The notes under the pieces: model-generated | Database searches by the model: none | Seen by the model: only the letters and a program-made list of their open reading frames with translations | Told to the model about the DNA's origin: nothing | Origin: JACDAN01 sp963834825 | GTDB taxonomy: Bacteria > Actinomycetota > Thermoleophilia > Gaiellales > Gaiellaceae | Reading direction: 5' to 3' | NCBI GenBank assembly: GCA_963834825.1 | Contig: CAWICZ010000014.1 | Location: forward strand, 806,001 to 870,000 | Length of the DNA: 64,000 nt | Part shown: in pieces, positions 58,330-64,000 of the stretch | Numbering within the stretch: position 1 is the stretch's first letter | How the letters are laid out: each line of letters begins with the position of its first letter | Position numbers and translations under genes: made by a program

Positions 58330-60169
58330 GATCGGCTGCGAGGAGCTGCCCGCGGCCGCTGTCTACGAGGCCGAGGCGCAGCTCCCGGCACTGGTCGAGC
58401 GCCATCTGGGCGCGGCGCCCGAGCGCGTTCTCGTCGGGCCGCGCCGGCTCGCCGTGCTCGTCTCCGGCCTAGAGGACGAGACCGGGAACGACTGGGTCAA
58501 GGGGCCGCCGGTCGCTCTCCGGGAGAAGGCGGCGGCGGGCTTCGCGAAACGCCACGGCGTTGCGGTGGAAGATCTGGAGGAGCGTGACGGCTTCCTGGGC
58601 GTCGTCGTCGAGCCCGAGCCGTTGGCGAGCGTGCTGCCCGGCCGCCTCGACGAGATCGTCAGTGGGCTCCGGTTCGGGAAGACAATGCGCTGGGACGACT
58701 CCGGGCTGCGCTTCGCGCGGCCGCTGCGGTGGACCTGTGCACGGCTCGACGATGAGGCCGTCGACGGCCACGGGACGACCACGCGCGGCCATCGCTTCAC
58801 TCACGGCGAACTGGAGCTGCTCTCCGCGGAGTCCTACGTGGACGTCCTGCGGGCCGCCGACGTCGAACCCGACCCCGCGGAGCGCGAGCGGCAGATCCGC
58901 GAGGGGCTGGACGCGCTCGGCGACTGGGCCGACCCGCTCCGCAAGCTTCGCGAGGTCGTCCACCTCGTGGAGAAGGTCGTCGTGCTCGAGGGAACATTCG
59001 ACGAACGATTCCTCTCGCTGCCCACACGCGTGATCGAGACTGCGATGCAGTCCCATCAGCGGTACTTCCCGCTCGGAGCGAACCGGTTCGCCATCGTCGC
59101 GAACGGCGGCGATCCGGACACCGTGCGCACCGGGAACGAGACGGTGCTGGAAGGCCGGCTCGACGATGCGACCTTCACCTTCGAGCGCGACGTGACGGCC
59201 GGAATCGAGGAGCTGGCGACCCGCCTCGACTCGATCGTCTACTTCGCCCAGGCCGGCACGTTCGCCGACAAGACCAAGCGCCTGCAGAAGCTGGTCGACC
59301 GCCTGGGCGGCGGCGACGCCTCCCGGGAGGCCGCGCGACTCGCCAAGGCCGACCAGGCGGCCGAGCTCGTCCGCGAGTTCCCGGAGCTCGAGGGGTACAT
59401 CGGGGCGGAGTACGCGCGGCTCGCCGGCTTTCCCGAGGCGGTCTGCGCGGCCATCGCCGAGCAGTACCTGCCCGACTCCGCCGGCGGGCCGCTTCCGACG
59501 ACGGAGCCCGGCCGCGTCCTGGCCGCGGCGGACAGGCTCGACACGCTGAACGTCTCCCTCGAGCTCGGCCACCGGCCGACCGGCTCACGCGACCCGTACG
59601 GCCTGCGCCGGGCGGCGATCGGGCTCTGCCGGCTCGCCACGGAGGGAGGGCTGACGATCCCGCGCAACCTGCTGGCGGGCGAGGTGGGGGAGTTCGTCGA
59701 AGAGCGGTTCGAGGGGCTGATCGACGTCCCGGTCGAGTTCGTCCGCGCCGCGCGGACCGCCGGCGTCCGCGATCTCGGCTCGGTTGCGCGCCTCGCAGAG
59801 GCACTGGCGGCACTGCCCGACGAGCGGCTGGAGCCGATTCACACGGCCTACATCCGGGCGAGCCGGCTCGCCGAGAAAGAGCATGCGGCCGCGACTCTGA
59901 ACGCCGAGCTCCTGACCGAGCCGGCCGAGCAGGAGGTCGCGAAGGCGCTCGAACAGGTCGAGCCGGAGATCGCCGCGGCCCTCGACACCGGTGACTTTCA
60001 GGCCGCCGTGGAAGCGGGAGCGAAGCTCGGGCCCGTTCTCGACCGCTTCTTCGAAGAGGTGCTCGTCATGGCCGAGGACGCTTCGGTCCGGGAAAACCGG
60101 CTCCGTCTGCTCCTCGACGTCCGCGATACCCTTAGGTCACTGGGGGATCTCGCCCAGATTCCGCGCTAA
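58310..60169 (+). CDS. glyS: Glycyl-tRNA synthetase beta subunit
   Basis: 619 residues, shorter than the usual 680-700. Start LLLFEIGCEELPAAAVYEAE is the family N-terminus; TRGHRFTH, PTRVIETAMQSHQRYFPL and the HD-like region around RLDTLNVSLELGHRPTGSRD follow, then the C-terminal DALR-type anticodon domain. TTG 58310 is the only start near the family N-terminus and is coupled to glyQ. Confidence 0.94.
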   Translation: MPLLLFEIGCEELPAAAVYEAEAQLPALVERHLGAAPERVLVGPRRLAVLVSGLEDETGNDWVKGPPVALREKAAAGFAKRHGVAVEDLEERDGFLGVVVEPEPLASVLPGRLDEIVSGLRFGKTMRWDDSGLRFARPLRWTCARLDDEAVDGHGTTTRGHRFTHGELELLSAESYVDVLRAADVEPDPAERERQIREGLDALGDWADPLRKLREVVHLVEKVVVLEGTFDERFLSLPTRVIETAMQSHQRYFPLGANRFAIVANGGDPDTVRTGNETVLEGRLDDATFTFERDVTAGIEELATRLDSIVYFAQAGTFADKTKRLQKLVDRLGGGDASREAARLAKADQAAELVREFPELEGYIGAEYARLAGFPEAVCAAIAEQYLPDSAGGPLPTTEPGRVLAAADRLDTLNVSLELGHRPTGSRDPYGLRRAAIGLCRLATEGGLTIPRNLLAGEVGEFVEERFEGLIDVPVEFVRAARTAGVRDLGSVARLAEALAALPDERLEPIHTAYIRASRLAEKEHAAATLNAELLTEPAEQEVAKALEQVEPEIAAALDTGDFQAAVEAGAKLGPVLDRFFEEVLVMAEDASVRENRLRLLLDVRDTLRSLGDLAQIPR

Positions 60170-60183
60170 TGGGGCTTAATCAA

Positions 60184-60204
60184 GCCTGAACGTCGTTTTC
60201 AGGC
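60184..60204 (+). terminator. Hairpin after glyS
   Basis: Arms GCCTGAA (60184-60190) and TTCAGGC (60198-60204) around a 7-nt loop, about 15 nt after the glyS stop. Weak T content follows. Confidence 0.5.
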
Positions 60205-60223
60205 GCCTCTTAACTGCATCGGG

Positions 60224-60247
60224 TTCCATGGACTCGAAACCATGGAA
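60224..60247. promoter_or_regulatory. Perfect inverted repeat before the HtrA-like gene
   Basis: TTCCATGG (60224-60231) and CCATGGAA (60240-60247) flank an 8-nt spacer and end 15 nt before ATG 60263, next to the SD. Could be an operator or an mRNA hairpin controlling translation. Confidence 0.45.
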
Positions 60248-60262
60248 AGGAAAAGGAATCTG

Positions 60263-61324
60263 ATGAGCAAGCAACTGGCAACCATCCTTCTCGCGCTCCT
60301 GCTCGCCGCGGGCGTGGGTGCGGCCGTCGGCGCCGGTGTCGCGCTCCAGACGGAGAGCGATCCCGCGGCGGCCGATTCGCCGACCGCCGTGGCCGGAGAG
60401 TCAGTGGCCCAGACGACCTCGTCGACGGCTGCGCTGTACAAGCGCGTCAAGGACGCGGTTGTCGAGATTCACGCCACGACCAGCGGCTCGCCGGATGCGT
60501 TCGGCAATGAACGGCAGGGCGAAGCGACCGGGAGCGGCTTCGTCATCGACAAGCAGGGCCACATCGTCACCAACCAGCACGTCGTCTCCGGCTCGCGGTC
60601 GGTGAACGTGGAGTTCTCCGACGGTTCCACCGTCGCCGCCGAGGTGGTCGGCACCGATCCGTCCACCGACATCGCAGTGCTCGATGTCAACCGTTCCGCC
60701 GCGCAGCTGACGCCTGTGAGCTTCGCGTCGGAGGGCTCGCTCGAGGTCGGCGACCCGGTCATCGCGATCGGCAGCCCCTTCGGACTCCAGGGAACCCTCA
60801 CGACCGGCGTGGTCAGCGCGCTCGGCCGAGAGATCCAGTCCCCGAACGGCTTCACGATCGAGAACGCCGTCCAGACCGACGCCGCGCTCAACCATGGCAA
60901 CTCGGGCGGCCCGGTGCTCGACACACAGGGCAGGGTCGTCGGCGTTGCGGCGCAGATCCGCAGCGAGAACGGCGGCAACGTCGGAATCGGTTACGCGGTT
61001 CCGGGCGACACCGCCAAGCGCGTCGCCGCCGACCTGATCCAGGACGGCAGCGTCGAGCACGCGTACCTCGGCGTCAGCCTCCCGAACGACGGCGCCGCGC
61101 GGATCGAAGAGGTCCGTGACGGAACGCCGGCCGGCCGCGCCGGCCTCCGAGCGGGCGACCGGGTGACCGCCGTCGACGGCGACGCCATCGAGTCGGGCGA
61201 CGAGCTGCGCGAGCGGATCGACGCCAAGCGGCCCGGCGACAAGCTCACCCTCACGATCACGCGATCAGGCGACGAGCGCACCGTGGAAGTCACCCTCGGC
61301 AAGCGCCCGGCCTCCGCGCAGTAG
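60263..61324 (+). CDS. HtrA/DegP-like serine protease with one PDZ domain
   Basis: 353 residues. N-terminal anchor helix (ATILLALLLAAGVGAAVGAG), a Ser/Thr/Ala linker, trypsin-like domain with His in IVTNQHVVSGS, Asp in TDIAVLDV and Ser214 in NHGNSGGPVLD, then one PDZ domain (VRDGTPAGRAGLRAGDRVTA). Envelope quality control. ATG 60263 chosen because AAGGAA sits 4-5 nt upstream; an ATG 21 nt earlier lies inside the inverted repeat. Confidence 0.92.
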   Translation: MSKQLATILLALLLAAGVGAAVGAGVALQTESDPAAADSPTAVAGESVAQTTSSTAALYKRVKDAVVEIHATTSGSPDAFGNERQGEATGSGFVIDKQGHIVTNQHVVSGSRSVNVEFSDGSTVAAEVVGTDPSTDIAVLDVNRSAAQLTPVSFASEGSLEVGDPVIAIGSPFGLQGTLTTGVVSALGREIQSPNGFTIENAVQTDAALNHGNSGGPVLDTQGRVVGVAAQIRSENGGNVGIGYAVPGDTAKRVAADLIQDGSVEHAYLGVSLPNDGAARIEEVRDGTPAGRAGLRAGDRVTAVDGDAIESGDELRERIDAKRPGDKLTLTITRSGDERTVEVTLGKRPASAQ

Positions 61325-61335
61325 TCCCCTCACCC

Positions 61336-61368
61336 AGCCATGTCCGGTGTCTGACACCGGACATGGCT
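61336..61368. repeat. 33-bp near-perfect palindrome
   Basis: Arms AGCCATGTCCGGTGTC and GACACCGGACATGGCT (16 bp each) around a single central T, in the gap between the HtrA-like gene and the PPDK regulator. May terminate transcription or be a dispersed palindrome of the GGTGTC/GACACC class; compare 19031-19054. Confidence 0.65.
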
Positions 61369-61391
61369 CCCCTCCTACGAGTCGACCTGGG

Positions 61392-61397
61392 TACGCT
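61392..61397 (+). promoter_or_regulatory. -10 box of the PPDK regulator gene
   Basis: TACGCT ends 9 nt before ATG 61407. Confidence 0.35.
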
Positions 61398-61406
61398 CCA
61401 GCGGCG

Positions 61407-62225
61407 ATGGGCGTCGTCGAGCTGCACATGGTCTCCGATGCGACGGGTGCGACCGCGCAGCGCCTCGTGCAGGCGCTCGAGGCGCAGTTCCCCGAACAGG
61501 AGTTCGAGGACATCGTCCATCCGATGGTCGAGACGGTCGATGACCTTCGCCTGACGGTGGAGCGGTGCAAGGGCCGGCCGGCCGTGATCGTCTACACGCT
61601 CGTCAAGCCGGAGCTGCGGGAGGCGATGCACGAGCTCTGCCGCCGCGCAAAGGTGCACTACTGCGACATCCTTCGACAGCCGATCGAATCGGTCATCCGG
61701 GTCTCGGGCCAGGAGGCGAAGATGACTCCCGGTGCTCGGCCGCCGCTCGACACCAACTACTTCCGCCGCATCGCGGCGATCGAGTTCGCGGTCAAGTACG
61801 ACGACGGCGTCGGTGGAGGCCTCGACGCTGCCGACATCGTCCTCGTCGGCGTCTCGCGGACGTCGAAGACGCCGCTCTCCATCTACCTCGGGTACCTCGG
61901 GTTCAAGGCTGCGAACGTGCCGGTCGTCAAGGGGATCGATCCTCCGCAGACGCTGTTCGAGATCGACGGGGCAAAGATCGTCGGGCTGACGATCGACGCG
62001 GACCGGCTCGCGGAGATCCGGACCGACCGCGTGCGGCGGCTCGGCGCGAACAACCGCAAGTACACGGAGCTCGTCGAGATCTACGACGAGCTGGAGCAGG
62101 CTTCGGCGCTTCACCGGCGACTCGGCTGCCCTGTGATCGAGATCTCGGAGCTTTCGATCGAGGAGACGGCGGCTCGGATCATCGCGCTCGTCGAGCGGCG
62201 GCAGGCCGCGGCGACTCCGGCTTGA
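61407..62225 (+). CDS. Pyruvate, phosphate dikinase regulatory protein (PSRP family)
   Basis: 272 residues. DUF299 family, ADP-dependent kinase and Pi-dependent pyrophosphorylase that switches PPDK or PEP synthase off and on. Blocks: LHMVSDATGATAQRLVQALE at the start, the P-loop-like VLVGVSRTSKTPLSIYLGYL, and KGIDPPQTLFEI. The target enzyme is outside the window. Its TGA overlaps the next start. Confidence 0.92.
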   Translation: MGVVELHMVSDATGATAQRLVQALEAQFPEQEFEDIVHPMVETVDDLRLTVERCKGRPAVIVYTLVKPELREAMHELCRRAKVHYCDILRQPIESVIRVSGQEAKMTPGARPPLDTNYFRRIAAIEFAVKYDDGVGGGLDAADIVLVGVSRTSKTPLSIYLGYLGFKAANVPVVKGIDPPQTLFEIDGAKIVGLTIDADRLAEIRTDRVRRLGANNRKYTELVEIYDELEQASALHRRLGCPVIEISELSIEETAARIIALVERRQAAATPA

Positions 62226-62404
62226 ACCCCGCTGCGGAAGCGGCGCGGGCGAAGCCCGTCCCGCGCTGGCGCTGGGGGCTCTGGTGGTTCCTCCTTCTGG
62301 TTGCCGGGCTGCTCTTCTACTTCCTCATGGCCCCGATCTGGCTCGGGCTGCGCGCGGCGGCCTGGCTCGCCGAGTTCAACGCCCGTCGCCGCCGGACGCC
62401 TTAG
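62222..62404 (+). CDS. 60-residue single-helix membrane protein
   Basis: TTG start in the stop of the PPDK regulator (TTGA). Sequence: basic start, WRWGLWWFLLLVAGLLFYFL helix, a second amphipathic stretch, Arg-rich end. Unknown function; the coupling suggests it is real. Confidence 0.55.
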   Translation: MNPAAEAARAKPVPRWRWGLWWFLLLVAGLLFYFLMAPIWLGLRAAAWLAEFNARRRRTP

Positions 62405-62913
62405 CTCCGGACGAGCTCGAAGATGTGCTCGAGGCCGTCTTCGTCGTCCATGCGCTCGCCGGTCCTCACGAAGCCGAACTTCCGGACGATCGCCAGCGAG
62501 GGCTCGTTGTCGGGCGAGACCGAGAGCACGAAGTGGCGGATTCCGGCCCACTCCTCGGCCATGTCCATCAGCATCTTCGAGGCCGCCGTCGCGTACCCGC
62601 GCCGGCGCCACGCGGGGTAGATGGCGTAGCCGTACTCCACTGCTGCCGGGTTGTGCGTCGAATTGACTCCCGGCGGTCCGTGGAACCCGGCGTGCCCGAT
62701 CATCCGCCCGTCGAGCACGACGGCGTGCGGGCACCACTGCTCAAACCGAACGTCGTCGTGCATCTGCCGGAGCCGCATCCCGAGGAACCCGCGCTCGCCC
62801 TCGGACGGGAACTCGTCGGGTAGCTCGATCTCGAGCAGCCCGGCCGCTTCCTCACGGCGATCCGCGAGCACCGCCTCGACGAACGCAGGCGTCATCGCGA
62901 CCAGCTCGATCAT
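62401..62913 (-). CDS. GNAT-family N-acetyltransferase (RimJ/RimL-like)
   Basis: 170 residues. RimJ-type layout: IELVAMTPAFVEAVLADRRE at the start, VVLDGRMIGHAGF, then the acetyl-CoA loop AWRRRGYATAASKMLMDMA and the end block NEPSLAIVRKFGFVRTGERM. Substrate unknown. ATG 62913 overlaps the upstream methyltransferase stop (ATGA). Confidence 0.88.
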   Translation of the reverse strand: MIELVAMTPAFVEAVLADRREEAAGLLEIELPDEFPSEGERGFLGMRLRQMHDDVRFEQWCPHAVVLDGRMIGHAGFHGPPGVNSTHNPAAVEYGYAIYPAWRRRGYATAASKMLMDMAEEWAGIRHFVLSVSPDNEPSLAIVRKFGFVRTGERMDDEDGLEHIFELVRS

Positions 62914-63617
62914 GCGGGCTTCCGCGCTCGGAGCATCAGGAAGTTCGGGATGCGTAGTCGCCGCGCCGCCCGTGGCTTTGTCGCGAGCCGCTCCGCACTC
63001 GGCAGCGGTTCGCGGATCGCCTCGATCACGAACCCCGCGTCTTCGAGCGCCCGGGTATAGCTCTCGAGCGGGTAGCACCAGCCGACGAATCGCATCGCGA
63101 CATCGTCCCGCTCCCAGACCTCGTCGTAGCGCCGCCGGCCCCGGTAGACGTCCATGACGAAGATCCCATCGGCCGTATCCGGCTCGAATCGACCCGCGTC
63201 GTTTACTGGGTGCGTGACGCAGATGCAGAAGCGCGAGCCCGGCCGCAGCACCCGCCACGCCTCGCGCACCGCGACCGACATGTCGTCTTCGATGTCCATC
63301 AGCGAGTTGTAGGCGACCGCTAGATCGAAGGACGCGTCCTCGAAAGGAAGCTCCGACGCGTCTGCGACGACGTACTGGCCGCCGGGATCGGCTTCCGCGG
63401 CTGCCCGGACAAGCCTGGGAACGGCGTCCACGCCGACGACATCGTGGCCGAGCCCGCGGAGATCGCGCGCCACGCGGCCCTCGCCGCAGCCGATCTCGAT
63501 CGTCCGGCCCGCCGCCGGCGGCAGCAGTTCGAAGAAGGACGCGTTGTAGGCCGTGTACCCGTCGTCCCCGGTCCGCGTCCACGCGATCCAGTTCTCAGCC
63601 TGCTCCGCCCAGCTCAC
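62910..63617 (-). CDS. SAM-dependent methyltransferase, tandem copy 1
   Basis: 235 residues, class I. Motif I TIEIGCGEGRVARDLRGLG, VVGVDAVPRLVRAA, DASELPFEDASFDLAVAYNS. The C-terminal half (THPVNDAGRF, WCYPLESYTRALEDAGFVIE) closely matches the next gene upstream, so they are tandem paralogues. GTG start overlaps that gene's stop (GTGA). Substrate unknown. Confidence 0.87.
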   Translation of the reverse strand: MSWAEQAENWIAWTRTGDDGYTAYNASFFELLPPAAGRTIEIGCGEGRVARDLRGLGHDVVGVDAVPRLVRAAAEADPGGQYVVADASELPFEDASFDLAVAYNSLMDIEDDMSVAVREAWRVLRPGSRFCICVTHPVNDAGRFEPDTADGIFVMDVYRGRRRYDEVWERDDVAMRFVGWCYPLESYTRALEDAGFVIEAIREPLPSAERLATKPRAARRLRIPNFLMLRARKPA

Positions 63618-64000
63618 GGCCGCACTGCCACGAAGTCGAGGAAGAGCGGCACGCGACTCCAGTTCTCGTGCTCGTCGTCGTAGATCTCGCGAAACCGCTC
63701 GAAGACGAGGCCGGCGGCCTCGAGCGCACGCGAGTAGTCGTCGAGGATCTGATGGCGGGCATGGAAGGTGACTGCGAGCCCCTGACGCTCGACCTCCTCC
63801 ACGAGAACTCGCCGATCGAAGTAGGACTCGATCCGAAGCCGCCCGTCGTCCTGGAACCGTCCTGCGCTGTTGACCGGATTCACGACCGCCGCGACCATCC
63901 TTCCGCCGATCCCGAGAACCCGAGCGAGCTCCCGCACCACCGCCGGCATGTCGTCCATGTCCATGAGTGCCATGAATGAGACGATGAGGTCGGCGGAGCC
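63614..64000 (-). CDS. SAM-dependent methyltransferase, tandem copy 2 (partial)
   Basis: The 5' part lies beyond the window; the frame is open to base 64000 (GSADLIVSFMALMDMDDMPA). Visible features: LARVLGIGGRMVAAVVNPVN, SAGRF, DDYSRALEAAGLVFERFREI, all paralleling copy 1. Motif I must be outside the window. Confidence 0.82.
   Translation of the reverse strand, partial: GSADLIVSFMALMDMDDMPAVVRELARVLGIGGRMVAAVVNPVNSAGRFQDDGRLRIESYFDRRVLVEEVERQGLAVTFHARHQILDDYSRALEAAGLVFERFREIYDDEHENWSRVPLFLDFVAVRP

Noticed and set aside
1..64000. Defence system, CRISPR array, prophage or secondary-metabolite cluster
   Set aside because: No repeat-spacer array, nuclease/helicase islands, phage structural genes, transposases or large synthases seen; content is mostly core metabolism and information processing.

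Overview
High-GC bacterial DNA, packed with genes and mostly read on the + strand, with many GTGA, ATGA and TGATG stop/start overlaps. The order tlyA, NAD kinase, recN, steA, steB/mctB, pyrG is the arrangement known from Mycobacterium, and there is a SigF/SigB-type sigma factor beside an RsbW-like protein. This points to Actinomycetota. The compact genome style and leaderless genes suggest a deep lineage such as Thermoleophilia (Gaiellales/Solirubrobacterales-like); that placement is inference. No tRNA, rRNA, CRISPR array, transposase or prophage gene was recognised.

Layout. 1-2.8 kb: half ABC exporter and LysR regulator. 2.9-6.4 kb: glyoxylate shunt (aceB, aceA) with an upstream 43-residue Cys-rich microprotein, then an Fe-S uracil-DNA glycosylase. 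6.4-7.4 kb: hairpin-rich spacer and a broken collagen-like secreted gene. 7.5-13.7 kb: methyltransferase and a histidine-degradation operon (glutamate formiminotransferase, hutH, small membrane protein, hutU, hutI). 13.7-24.5 kb: small membrane proteins, cupin, MBL hydrolase, hisS, aspS, RlpA-like protein, mnmA, anti-sigma/sigma pair, alaS, ruvX. 24.4-30.7 kb: mltG, a 162-bp palindromic repeat, aroE, aroC, frameshifted aroK-aroB fusion, aroQ, M24 peptidase, efp. 30.7-36.7 kb: DUF1361 protein, biotin-dependent carboxylase pair, nusB, prenyl synthase, second mltG. 36.7-44.8 kb: tlyA to pyrG cluster with an inserted GT2-GT4 fusion. 44.8-53 kb: secreted Cys-rich protein with a coupled membrane peptide, M20 peptidase, DUF3866, aldo/keto reductase, alanine dehydrogenase, phosphopentomutase, methyltransferase, pyrimidine-nucleoside phosphorylase. 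53-64 kb: mutM running in frame through a second copy of the 162-bp repeat into an NAD-sugar epimerase, L,D-transpeptidase, glutaredoxin, recO, glyQ/glyS, HtrA-like protease, PPDK regulatory protein, acetyltransferase and two related methyltransferases.

Most interesting: (i) a 162-bp palindromic repeat in two copies, with paired base changes in its arms, abutting start codons and fusing mutM to an epimerase; (ii) TANNNT boxes 6-10 nt before about twenty starts, implying mainly leaderless transcription, with three divergent pairs sharing one 7-bp back-to-back -10 core; (iii) a biotin carrier fused to a carboxyltransferase-like domain that has lost its metal ligands; (iv) several single-base frame breaks (collagen-like, aroKB, DUF1361, prenyl synthase) that may be assembly errors or decay.
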